Assembly (NCBI GenBank): GCA_039545295.1
Contig: BCIK01000008.1
Location: forward strand, 884,487-948,486
Direction: 5' to 3'
Length of the DNA: 64,000 nucleotides
From: Udeniomyces pyricola
Lineage: Eukaryota > Basidiomycota > Tremellomycetes > Cystofilobasidiales > Mrakiaceae
The notes beneath the pieces were generated by a model. The model was not told the DNA's origin. It worked only from the letters and a program-made list of their open reading frames with translations, and searched no databases. The position numbers and the translations under genes were made by a program. Of the stretch, positions 33,918 through 45,489 are shown in pieces. The first letter of the stretch is position 1; each line of letters opens with the position of its first letter.

Positions 33918-35294
33918 TTACTTTTCGAACGGGTAATACATCGGCTTCGTGATCTCGTGCACCTGGATCCCCGGAGGAGCCGTCATGATCTCCTTTTTAA
34001 TGCCCTGCAACAAAATAATCATTATTTCAAACCGAGACGCACACACAAAAGATCCGTTCTTTCAGCTCGGATGGTCCTCTTGAGCAACTTTGGTCAGAGA
34101 CGAGTTGCTTTTGAATGAAAAGTTAGGGAAAGGTTTGGTCTTGGAGGGACGAACCATGTTGGTGAAGATGCAGTCGTTCAGCCGGGTTTCAATAGGACGG
34201 CAAGGCCAGTACATCTAGTGTACCGAACAGACAGAATAGATAGCCAGAGTATGTAGGGTTACATGAGTGATGATGGTCGGTTGATGAGCGAGGGAGCTGA
34301 CAGGAGGGAGAATGAGAGCAAAGAGCGATCGATACCTGGTTTTGACGTTCGAGACACATCCAATGCTCCTCAAAGACGGCTGCGCAGGTCTTTTTCATCG
34401 TGTTGATGCTGAGATACAAAGGGTGAAAAGTGGGACGTTGGTCGAGATGGCATATATCCCCGGCGTCGAAACGATCGAGTTGGGATGATCGAGACAGACA
34501 CGGACAGGAGGGATAAGGTCAGATGTGATGATGAGGTCGGAGCAAGATGAGAGGAGGAAGCGATGAGTATCGTTGGCGAGCATGAGCTTCGACTGGGCCT
34601 CGAGTCGGACGGATAAAGAGGTAGCGAGTAGAAAAAAAAAAAACCAATCGGCACTGGGGTAAAAGGCGCCTGGAGGAGACAAAGGTGGACATACAAGTCG
34701 GCTCCGCACCGGGTGACCCTCCTTCCTTCCTTGAGACAGTGACCTGGATCTTGACTCTCGTTTTTGCAGAGCATATAGTCGTCTGGATTGGACAAGACAA
34801 GCAAAGTTGCGTTTGCATTGATGGGTTTAAGAGCGATGGATGTAAGTGAGGATGGGATGGTCAGCGATGAGTCGACACTTATGATGAGGTGAGGTGAGGT
34901 GAGAGGGGGTAGGTAGTAAGTAGACCGGGACGAGGTTCGGAAGGACGCGCCGGTATATTCCTTGCAAAAGGCTCCCATCTGAAAGGCGGCGCTCTTGAGG
35001 GGTGCGGATGTGACTCCAAGCTCATCGACCGGAGGCACATGGTTTGGCATCGGCATCGGTTCGACAAGGTCGCTGTATATGCGGTCAAGGCGGGGTAGGC
35101 GAGGCGTGAGCATGGGGCGAGCATTCATGGAGGGAGATCGGGACGGGCGGGAGAGCCGGGGATCAAGGCGAGGGGAAGGATGAGGAGAGGGGAGGGGGGA
35201 CTGACAGACTAAGGACATTGATGCTCTCGTGAAACCTTTTGCCTGGCTCTTGGACGGTTGGGGGCTTGACCCAGTCTGGAGAATTTTTGGCCAT
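33918..35294 (-). CDS. NDUFA8: complex I accessory subunit NDUFA8 (twin CX9C)
   Basis: Accessory subunit of mitochondrial NADH:ubiquinone oxidoreductase, imported into the intermembrane space through disulfide formation by Mia40. Six exons: 35294-35206, 35072-34951, 34782-34695, 34408-34336, 34214-34155 and 34004-33918. The product of 172 residues is the same length as the human protein. Cysteine motifs: FCKEYT-DDYMLC (CX9C), CLKEGRRVTRC (CX9C), CAAVFEEHWMC (CX9C) and CRPIETRLNDC (CX9C). It ends GIQVHEITKPMYYPFEK. Intron 2 has no GT donor that keeps frame; a GC donor at 34950-34949 (g|gcgcgt) with the acceptor before 34782 restores exact CX9C spacing. If that intron were retained, the frame would stay open but the motif would be broken. 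It is divergent from the NUG1-like gene. Confidence 0.88.
34783..34950 (-). other. NDUFA8: predicted GC-AG intron in NDUFA8
   Basis: 168-nt intron inferred from the need to join KEYT to DDYMLC. It begins gcgcgt instead of gtgcgt and ends ccag. Its length is a multiple of three and it contains no in-frame stop, so an automated predictor could read straight through it. Confidence 0.65.
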
Positions 35295-35599
35295 GTTGAT
35301 TGAGTAGCGATGGTTGGATGGGTTGGATGGAATGTGATGAGATGATGTGATGGAGCTGGAGGAGGTATGGCTGATTCGCGCGCCGAGCAAACACTGTTGG
35401 TTGTGGACTGTTGGTTGGTTGGTTGGGACTGACTGGGTACTACTTACTGGGTGGTGATCGAAGTAGGCGAGGGATCTCTGATAATGGAAATCGACCTGCA
35501 TATTTCGACTGAGCCGACTGGCTGGCTGGCTGTTGAACCACCCATCCCATCCCCCATTCCTCTTTCTCCCCTTCCACCACCCTCCCAACCACCCCCGCC
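35295..35599. promoter_or_regulatory. compact divergent promoter, NDUFA8 / NUG1-like
   Basis: Only 305 bp separate the two start codons. It carries GGTT/GGCT repeats (ggttggttggttgg near 35411-35424 and a tggctggctggc run near 35518-35530), and a C-rich leader before the plus-strand start. Confidence 0.55.
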
Positions 35600-38500
35600 A
35601 TGCCTAGAATCAGAAAAGGTTCATCATATCTATATATTCCTTGATTTCACCACCACTACCACCTGCACCACCATCCTCACCAACATCTCTCGACTCGAAC
35701 CCATCCAACCATCCCATCCTCCTTACTCGAATCCTCAAACTCACGCCTTCTGCCTCTGTCTCCTCCTTCCTCTCTCCCCCCCCCCCCCCCTTTGCTTCTC
35801 CACTCGACAGCGACCTCGAATCGAGGCACGACCTTCCAACGGTCCAAGATTGGTAAAAAGGCTGCCGAGACCAGGAAGAAGAACAAGCGTGCTTCCAACA
35901 AGGACGTCACTTGGAAGTCCAGTACGTTTCCCACAACGCGACCATGATCGACTGAAACCCTGGAGAACCTGCGGACTCTCTCTGTCTCTCTCTCTCTCTC
36001 TCGGACACTCGTCGAAATTCTCGAACTCACACACGCACACACGCTCTCTCCCTTGCTCTCCCTCTCTCCCTCTCACTCTGTGTCCTTCCACTCGCCTCAC
36101 TTTGCTCATTTTCCCACATAGACAAGAAGAAGGACCCTGGAATCCCCAACTCGTACCCATACAAGGATCAGCTCCTTGCCGAAGTTGCCGAGCAGAGGCG
36201 GATCGTAAGTTGTTGCGCTTACTCGCCACGACCCAAATCTTTTGAACGCGCTCTCGCCTATCTTCCTCCTCCTCCTCCGTCGTTTGGCCTACCGCGACTG
36301 ACAGACGCCCCTTTTCTCTATCGTTGCCATTCGTTTTGTTTTCTCAACCTTGGCATTGTACCTACTTGACACATGCGTCTATCCCTTTCCTTCCCTCCCT
36401 TTCTACGCTTTGCTTAGAACGAAGAGGAAAAGCTCCGAATCAAAGCCGAGAAGCAGGCGCTCTATGCCGCGAGCAAGCAGCAGCCCAACTTGAACCCCAA
36501 CGCCGATGGCGATGACGATGACGAGGACACCCTCGGCGTCAACGTCGTCTCGGGTCTTCGCGTCAAGACGGGCAAGGCCAAAGCGACGTCGGCCGACGAT
36601 GACGACGATGACGATATGGAGGCTGGCGAGGACGATGGGGAGCTCATGGCTCAAGACGACGACGAGGCCAACGATGCCCCGCTGTTGTTCGACGCTGAGC
36701 TCCCGACACTTCAGGCGGCCCTTGAGCAAGCTGATGTCATGCTCGAGGTCGTCGATGCAAGGGATCCTTTGGGATTCAGGAGTCCGTGGTTGGAGGAGCT
36801 CTTCTGCGGAGAGGACGATGAGGGAAGCAAGGGCAAGGTCGTCGTGGTTCTCACCAAGATTGGTACGTGTTTTTTTTTTTTTTTTTGAAACAAGAGAAAA
36901 AGGGGGCTGTAGTGTCCTCTACTTGTTTACTTTGAAGATGTCAACTTCTCGAACGAATGTTTCTAACTCACTTTGTGTTTTGTTTTGCGCCTTGTCTTTT
37001 TCCTTGCCTCGTGGAAACCTGTCTCTATATCCCTTTCTCTTTTCTTTCTTTCGTTGTCTCTGAAACTTTTGTTTTTATCTTTATTTTCCAATCCTCAGAT
37101 CTCGTTCCTCGTGAGGCTCTTCAGCAATGGCTCAACTTCCTCCGCCCGCGATTCATGACGATCCTCTTCAAGTCGCGTTTGCCATCGAATCGGGTCGCTT
37201 CGGGTCGAACGCCCAAGACGCTCAAGAACCCTCCGATGCACCCTTTGCCCCCGACGGCGGCCGAGAAGAAGGCCGAGGAGGACAGGCGATTGAAACTCGC
37301 GCCCGAGGAAGTCCTCGGTCGGGAAGAACTCCTCGAGGTCCTTGAGAAGTGGGCGCTCGAGAAGAAGAAAGACAAGAAGAGGGCTGAGGAGGACTTTGTC
37401 GTTACCGTCGCTGGTCTACCTAACGTTCGTCTCACTTTGCTCTTTCCTTCTCGGCTTCCGTAACCAATTCCTTGGGAGTGAGATCTAGCACGTCGTTCAG
37501 GTTGACTGACTGGCACTCTCCCCCCCCCCCCCCCCCCNCCNNCCTTTCCCCANTACATCCTCAATATATCATTGGATCGTCACCAAACCTTGTTCAAATT
37601 CCCCTAATCCAGGTTGGCAAGTCGTCCCTCCTCAACACTCTGCTCGACTCTTCCCGATTCCCCATTGCCGCTTACCCTCCGACGTCGACCCAGTCCAAGC
37701 CGACGACGACGACGCCTTCATCCTCGACCTACACTTCGCCTTCCTCGGCGGCCATCATCAAGTTTGTCGACACGCCCGGATGGATATTTGCTGACGTCTT
37801 CCCAGGTGATGACGTTGAGTCAGATGAGGAGGAGGACGAGGACAAGGAGGAGCAGGAGGGCGAGACCGAGGAGGAAGCCGAGATGTGGGAGGTGATTGAG
37901 CAGAACAGGGTCAAGGACCTCTTGAGGCGGAACATTGGCCGAGTCGAGAGGATCAAGGAACCATTGCCATTGGGTGAGTCTTTTGTTTTTGTGTTTCTTG
38001 AGAATCCTCTTGCTGTTTGTGCTTGCCTCGGTGTTCCAGGGTGAATGACGCGTTTCTGATCCCCTTTGACCCGATTTGGGGAATCTCTTTTGCGTCTTTT
38101 TTTTTTTTGCCTTGCTCCTTTGAAAAAAACCCCTACTTTCCTGTTTCTCGTCACTCAGCCGAGTACATCATCTCGCTTGCCAACTCCAACGACCTCATGC
38201 TTCTCTATGCGACGCCTGCTTTCCTCTCGTCCGACCCCCATTCGTTCCTCACGTCCGTCGCCCGATCCCAAGGTCGACTCAAGAAGCACGCCGTTCCCGA
38301 TCTCGATGCGGCGGCGCGATTGATCCTCCGGGATTGGTCACTCGGCCTGTTCCCGTCGTACACGACGCCACCGAAAGGTCAATCGCTCGAACCGCGTGTG
38401 CCGGCCGAGTTGGAGACGCTCAAGACGTTCAAAGGCGAGCGGGAGGATGCCGTCCTCGCTCGATGCAGGACTCGAAGGGAGATGGTTGGTGAGAAAGGAG

Positions 38501-39536
38501 GAAGGGGACTCGTTCGGATGCAGATCGATCGGGACTTTATCGAGGAAGGTGGGGATCTTCGAGAGGTCGTTTTGGATGATGAGTTGAGGATGATTGATGG
38601 TGAGGAGAGCGATGGAAGCTTTGACGATGAAGAGGAAGATGATGGAGAAGGGTGGGAGGACGAGGACGAGGAGGATGAGGCTGGCATGGAAGTTGATGGT
38701 GAGGAAGTCTTTGCGGGAGAGGAGGGCGAAGAACCTGCCGATGACCTTAGTTCGCTTGATGTAAGTCGAAGGTTCCCAACAATCTTGGTCTCACTTCTCT
38801 ATTTAGTTGCTCTTTTCTCGGCCTTTGACTGATCTACCGAATACTGTGGCACCGATTTTGTGTGCGTGTGTGTTTTTGGCTGGCTTTGCAGGACGATGAG
38901 GCTGCTTCAGATGAAGAAGACGACGATCCTTCCCTGCCCTCCATGCTCGACCTCATCTCGGCTGCTCCTCCTCCCCCTCCTCCCTCGCGTAAGCGACCTG
39001 CTCCTAAATCTACGTCCTCCGCTACCACCTCGGCGACTAACGGTCGACCTTCGAAAAAAGTCGCCCTCGCCGCGTCGGCGTCGTCGAAACAACCAGCGGT
39101 TATCGCTGCCGCTGCCGCCGCGGCCAAAAAAGTCGTCTTTGGTTCGAAACCGCTTGGCAAGACCCCGAAGGGGTACGGAACGGTCGATGAGGATAACGCT
39201 CCCGTGCCAATTTTGAAGAAGACGAAGAAGGCTGAGACTCCTGTGGCGGTTGCTGCTGCGCCGAGCTCCAAGAAGGACAAGAAGAAGGGCAAGAAGGGTA
39301 CGGTTGCTCCTGCTGCTGTTGCTGTTGCTGCTCCGGCGGCGGCGACCCCCAGCGCGGCGGTCGGATCGGACGCTGTCGAGTTGAAGCACGCCAAGGACGC
39401 CAAGAAGGCGAAGAAGGAGAACAAGACTGCTGCTCCGGCGTCAGCCCCAAAGAAGACCAAGACGGTCTCTAAGGCGGCCGACCGGGCGGCTACCAAGGGA
39501 GAGGAGGCTTACAGCTTTGATGCCCACTTTTTCTAA
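35600..39536 (+). CDS. nucleolar ribosome-assembly GTPase, NUG1/GNL3 type
   Basis: Circularly permuted YlqF-type GTPase involved in 60S ribosomal subunit assembly in the nucleolus. Eight exons: 35600-35618, 35811-35921, 36122-36204, 36418-36862, 37099-37424, 37613-37973, 38159-38760 and 38892-39536 (863 residues). The N-terminal basic GN3L_Grn1 domain reads MPRIRK...GTTFQRSKIGKKAAETRK and DVTWKSNKKKDPGIPNSYPYK. A coiled coil and acidic patch follow. The G motifs appear in permuted order: G4 LTKID (about 216-220), G1 GLPNVGKSSL (325-334), G3 DTPG (about 379). The canonical G4 Asn is Thr. Long acidic and Ala/Lys-rich segments fill the C-terminal 300 residues, ending YSFDAHFF. Ns at 37538, 37541-37542 and 37553 fall in an intronic poly-C tract and do not affect the protein. 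Confidence 0.88.
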
Positions 39537-42500
39537 GGAGTCATAGAGAATTTGAGCGGAATCAGAGTCGTAGGTGATGATGATAAGAGGAGAGAGGGGG
39601 TCTCCTTGAGCGAAGGAATGAGGGTGGTAGTAGTAGTACGATTGATATCTAGCCTTTTAGATTCGATGTCCAGATGTTCACAAGACAAAGGTTTCTGGGG
39701 ACGTACATGAGCGACATGACAGTTCACGTCCGACGTTGTAACGGATATGTATAAGGCTACACCTGATATTTTGATGAGTACCTTGATACGAGTCGTGAGA
39801 GTATCAAGCTGATTCCATAGGTGTTCCGTCAGCTTAACGCGTTCATCCAACCATCACCGCTCAGATTCTACATACACAATATACAGACTGCAATCTGCTT
39901 CAATTCCATCTCGGCCTTAGCATGTACGGCTGTCATGTCCCACGATCCTCCTTCAACGTTCTTGCCCGATTAAACTTTGTCCCTTCTGAACAGACGGTCC
40001 ACACGCTCTTGCACACTCTTCACCATTCTTTCTTCCGGGCCATCATGGGTCCCGACGTCGATGAGGACTCGTTCTACACGTCCGCAAGTCCGTCAGGCTC
40101 TCATCCCATTCCAAGGCCCTCGATATTTTCCTCTCATCCGGCGCCATCCCTGGAGCTTTACCCGCTTCCCACCCTTGACTTGAAACGAGGCGAGCCTCAA
40201 GGGCAACTTTGACGTCTGGAAAAGCTAGCTCAAGGATTCACCTCATAACCTCGACAACTCCCTGGTTCATGACTGACCGCAAGGTCCCCCCTCCTCTTCT
40301 TTGGAGACATCTTGACGGTGTTCCGGCTCGAGCAGGGTAATTAATCCAAGCGTTCAAATTTTCCGTGCGTCGGAGGTCTTAGACGAGTGCCAGTATTGAG
40401 AGGGTGTGCCTGGCCCCTTCCACCTTCTGGTGGGTATTCCTCTCAAGGAAAAAAAAGAAGAAGAAGAAAAAAAAAACTAAAACTAACACTCTTCATGGTC
40501 CATTATCAGATTCAAAACTCATGGACTCTAATCGCATTCTTTCCTTCCAGATGGACGCCTCGGACCAGTATATTGCGTCCCACTTCGGCACGAACACGAA
40601 CAAAGATAGCCTCGGTCCCTCTCAACCCATAGCGATCGCCTCAACTGGAAGGGTCTCAAGGCAAAGGGTTCGTGCTACGACATATTCTGCCAATACACCC
40701 AGGTTGCGTCGCAAGCTTTTGCTTGCCGAGGAGGTCCGGCTTGCCCCTCAATGTACGCTTCTTGGATCAGCTTGGATCAACGATGGCTACTAGGTGGATC
40801 AAGATCCGCGTAGTTACTATCATCTTACCCGATATTTGACAGGATACGAGATGGTTAACCTCTGTACAACCGGTATCGTTTGACTCATCCTTACTGCCAG
40901 GGTATGGCCCACAGAATGAGTTGACCATTGGTACGCTGTTGTTTGGATTCCTTCCATAATCTTCCTCCCCCCCCCCCTTCTTCTGGGCTAGAAGGACCTT
41001 AAAGCTAGCGCCTTCATGAAACCCGCTGACATGTTCATCTCTCACATGTTACGCACACTGTGCCCTTATATTCTCAGATATCTTTGCTTGCCAACACCTC
41101 ATTGAGCCCATCTGCAACACACGGGACGGAAGACGCTCGGACAGGCTCGTGGATGACGTCCGTGGACCATGCGGTCCAACGAGCGTTTGAGCAGCGCGAA
41201 TTCTCATCGTCGGGCTCGATTGGTCATCCTCGTACTGCAATCATCCACGAAAAGCCTAGGGTCTGAAAGGGAGAAGGAGTTTTGAAAAGAGTCGACTTTG
41301 GACTTCGACTGGGCGATTGGTGGGACTGGTGGAGCCATCTATTGGGCACGTGAGGTCAGAACTTTTCGCAAGTGGTCTGGACTTGTACTTTGCAGTCTTG
41401 ACCTCTCACATGTGCTAAGATTGACGTCTGCCCTCGACTTGCCCTTGGCCTTGTCGTCTTCTCCTTGATTTCGCACTCGTCTCCATCTTCTTCCGGTATG
41501 TTCGACTCTGCGCTTACTCGCGGCGTGCTTCCGCACTAGTCATTGGATACCATTACGTCAAGCAAGAAAAGGATTCCAAGCAGGCTTGGGAGAGCGAGTA
41601 GGAGCAGTTCAGGAAGGTACGCAGACCGTACGAATGGCGAGGTGGAGATGAGGTTCGAGCTAGACCTTGAGTATGAGGTGGACAAGAGTTTAGATACATA
41701 TATCATGGTAGATATCTGTAGAAGCCCAGCTTTTCTTCAAAACCACTCCAAGCCCGAAGTTGGACGATCTTCCATGATCCAAGTCTGAATACGGTGTGAC
41801 ATCGCGACTGACTCGGATCATGATGCGCAAGAATATAACCGGTCGTCACTTTGTCATGTCTGTATGATTCATGTCGATCGCCATGATCAGAGCTAGAGCT
41901 GCGGAGAACGACGCTTTCAAGGAAACGCCTCGATCGTGTCCGCTCAGCTTGCACAGCCCTGTACCACGATCCCCTTTTATTGCCCATGCGCCCATGCTTG
42001 CCCACGCATGATATAATGACTCAAACAGATCCGGCTTGCTGAGGTATTCGTATACAGCATGCCCTTCTTCACGCCTCAGTCAGCTTGAAGCTCCAAAAAC
42101 ATGTCAGAGATTAGTGTAGTACAGTGAAATCATACTCCAAGTTAAATAAACCCTGTAACTAGTATGTGAGGCGAGAAAAAAAAAGCCTCACCCCTCTGTC
42201 CGCTCCTGCCCAACTTGATGATCCTACTTTATTGCGTCTTGTCGGCGAAGTCCGCCCTAGCTCCTCCTCCCAAGTTCCTTTTGCCTGACCACCATGACCC
42301 ATCGCTCGACAGAACTAACGAACACCTCCTATCCCCATGCATCCAGCCTACTCGCTTCGCTCTCCTGATGGCTTCTCTCTTTGCGGCGTAAATGCCTCGC
42401 CTGGTACGGTTGCTGACTGTATCCAAACGGTCAAGGTGCAACGCCTACTTCGTGGCGATCAACATTCTTACATGTGTTCTCTGACCCGGCTTTCTAGACC

Positions 42501-42785
42501 ATCCGTAGAGCAGTCATTGATGGACCTGGATATTCTGCCAGTACATACATTGATATATATGCCTCATCTGGTGCCATGACTGCTGGGACTTGGCAGCATG
42601 TCGGTGGGCCTAGCCAATCAACGCTCGTATCCTTTTGCCAACACCCTTCCCCACCTCCCCCCTCTTANGATTTCAAGTTTTCTCTCCATCCTCTCTGCAC
42701 CGCCGACGTCCACTATCCTCCCTACAAAACTCACACAATATCCCGAGCAATACACCTTTTCGACTTCGGCNTACAAACACTAGAA
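39537..42785. other. gene-poor region
   Basis: About 3.2 kb without an intact gene. It contains the decayed reading frames described separately (39922-40800), fragmentary open frames at 41060-41266 and 41543-41788, and the promoter of the MFS transporter near the right end. Ns begin at 42668. Confidence 0.6.
39922..40800 (+). pseudogene. decayed ORF, possibly transposon-associated (DUF6589-like)
   Basis: Open fragments in shifting frames lie in the same order over about 900 bp, with stops between them. Two phrases, GDILTVFRLEQ (near 40300-40340) and GVPGPFHLLVG (near 40400-40435), are followed by ASHFGTNTNKDSLG (near 40565-40620). From memory this order resembles the basidiomycete DUF6589 domain (GD...RL, then PVPGLFHL, then HFG...SL), found in repeat-rich, transposon-like genes. 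The last segment, KAKGSCYDIFCQYT, is unrecognised. Identification is tentative; intergenic noise or a decayed unrelated gene remains possible. Confidence 0.25.
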
Positions 42786-45489
42786 ATGCGCCTTTTCTCT
42801 CGCTCTACGAGCTCAGTCTCGAACGACGTCTCAACTGCCCCGCTTCCGCATACTCAGATATCGACATCCTCTCCAACCAATCCCTTCGACGCCTCCGCTA
42901 CGTCACCTTACTCGGAAGANAACGACGAGAAAGAAAAAGGGGACTTCCAAACAGGGAGCGACATACAAGGAGAAGATGATGCATCTATCATGTCCAAGCG
43001 CGCCGAACGGCGATTTCTNCTGAAGCTGGACATCTTGCTGTTGAGTTGGTGCTGGCTCGCCTATCTGATGTGAGTCTCNAANCCCTTTGCTTCGGCGTGG
43101 CCTCAGGCGACATGAAACNACTNCCCAGTCTGCCNACANCTCACCATGCTTACGACCCCTTTCGGNTCCCAATAGCAAACAAATNGATTCCAGCAACTAC
43201 AAGACCAGCTATGCGTCGGGCATGAAGGAGGCTCTCGGACTTTACGGCAACGAACTCAACTACCTCGACACGACCTATCGCGTGGGCTATGCACTGTTCC
43301 TCATTCCCTCTCAAATCATCCTCACCAGGATTCGGCCTAGTTACTGGCTTCCAGCGCTGGAGGTGTGTCATCATTCATCGACTTGGGCAAGATTGAAGAG
43401 CTCCTCATAACGTGACCTCTCGATTATCTTCGCCAGATCGCTTGGGGAATCTGTACTGGACTTATGGCCGTCTGTTCGAATGTGAAAGGAATGTATGCGC
43501 TTCGCTTCTTCATCGGCGTGTTTGAAGCCAGTTCGTACCCTGGTATCATCAGCATCATCTGTGCTTGGTACACTCCGTCGGAGATTGCGACCNGAATCGT
43601 CATCTTTGGAACGAGCTACCGTGAGTCACACTTATNCAGTCTTGGGTCCGTACTGAACAGGCTCATGAAAGCGTTCGGCGACTGAATCTCTTGCTTTCGT
43701 TGACTTGATAGCTGCGGCGAANATTTTTGTCGTACGTTCTGCCTCATCAGCCCGCATCAGANGACACTCTCATTGTCGCTCACAGTATCTCCCTTTCTTT
43801 GCATCCAGGGTTTCATGCAAGCTGCGCTTCACAAGAATATGGACGGCGTTGCAGGTCAGTGGTGTTCGCCTGCTGGACTCCGCTTATTCATCATAGCTGA
43901 AGTTTTTGCGATAGGATTGACATTGAANTTGACGATGAATCCCNCTTTTGATCCCGAACACGCACCAACATAGGTCTTCCCGGCTGGAAATGGCTCTTTG
44001 TCTTCAATGCCTTGATGACGGTCGTTGTTGCAGTATTCGGTTTTCTCTTTGTGCGTGATCCATCTTCATCTTCTCACATTCTGGTCCAATTCATTCTGGC
44101 TTACGTCTTGTGCATCGTTGACTACTTCAGATTCCCGATGACCCTGCCAACTCTCACGTGTCTTGGCTGAACGATGCAGAGAAGAGAGTCGCGAAGGATC
44201 GTGTGGCCCGAGTCAAGAAGCTGCCGCCTACTGTCAGTCTATCGCAAACTCATGCAACGATATCTGACATTCATGCCGTGGTCCAATGAGCTGCCTCGTC
44301 GCATACTGACACCCCGTCGGATTGTCATGATTGTCTTTGGATTCAGAAACTTTCGATTCCAATCCTGAGGAAGATCTTCAGTAGCTGGGTCATTTATGTG
44401 TTCTGCCTTGCGTACGCGTAAGTACGCTGTCACACGATTTTCTGACATCTCAAAAGATCAGCTAATATCTCCTTTCCAAGTTACTCACATCTTGTCGCCT
44501 CTTCCCCTCTTCCATTTCTCTTTGAACAGGACCTGGTCTTGGTCCCAGAACAGCAACAGTTGGATTATCCTCTTCCTTAAAGCGGCCAAAAACGCCGACG
44601 GCACCAAACGCTTCACTGTCGAGGCGCTCAACACAATCCCTATCGGAGGTTACGTACTTCAAATTGTAGTCATGCTTGGTTTTGGTTGGCTCAGTGGCCG
44701 GACGGGATGGAGAGCGGAGTTGATCATTTTCCANGAGGTGAGCTTTAACTGCACTNGTGTTNAACTCATATTCAGTCCTTCGATGTGAGGTTTNTTNATG
44801 TTCGATGACTGATTTCGGCTTTCTCGGGACGTGTTTGGTTCTTTGTCAACAACAGGCAATCTTGCTCATTGGTACCCTTATCCTATCAGCATGGCCGTCT
44901 TCATTTGGTCTCAAGATGGCGGCGTACTTCCTTCTCTGGCTGTCCAACGCTGCCGGCCCCATCTTGATNGTTCGTCATAACGCTTCTTTCCTGCCTTCAG
45001 CCTCGGTNGTCATTGTCCAATTTTTGCCAACACTAAATTCTGTGCTTGTTTTTGTTATCATTACTATTTTCTCTTCCCATGCAGAGTTGGATGGCCGAAC
45101 TCTGTCCGACGCCAGAAGAAAGAGCCCTCATCATTGGAAGCGCTACTACCCTCACTTTTGTCATTGACGCGTTCGCCAACAGTTAGTCGCTCCCCTTTTT
45201 CCCCAACATTCACGCCGACAGATGCTTTTCATGTCCGATGCGTTGGCTCAGCTTCTTTCTACGGCAACTAACTTTACATCATCCGTCTTGTTTTTCCTCT
45301 TTTTTTTTTCTCTTCCCCCCCCCCCCGTCTTTTGTCTGCTCAGTCTTCATTTACCCCGCCAAGCAAGCGCCCCACTACAACGTCGGCTACAAAGCCGCAT
45401 CTGGGTTCGCCATCGGTTGCATCGGGTTCACATGCCTCTTTTGGCGGTTAGACCGACGGACGCGGGAGGAAAAGCGGCTGTTGAAGTAG
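42786..45489 (+). CDS. MFS transporter, anion:cation symporter (Dal5/Liz1-like)
   Basis: Plasma-membrane permease of the major facilitator superfamily, allantoate/pantothenate (ACS) type; the substrate is not determinable. Twelve exons: 42786-43069, 43176-43362, 43437-43620, 43712-43731, 43809-43854, 43974-44050, 44131-44232, 44347-44417, 44530-44737, 44856-44969, 45085-45181 and 45344-45489 (511 residues). Family phrases: LDILLLSWCWLAYLIKQIDSSNYKTSY-SGMKEAL, GYALFLIPSQ, WGICTGLMAV, RFFIGVFEASSYPGIISI, GLPGWKWLFVFNA, ETWS-type segment TWSWSQNS, and SWMAELCPTPEERALIIGSA near the end. One exon is only 20 nt. Several exons carry Ns (42920, 43019, 43185, 43593, 43722, 44734, 44969), none of which forces a stop. 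The frame is preserved across all junctions, so the gene looks functional. Confidence 0.85.

Noticed and set aside
34370..35218. 282-codon minus-strand ORF
   Set aside because: It is the read-through of NDUFA8 exons 2 and 3 plus the GC-AG intron; the central part has no family similarity and breaks the Cys motif.
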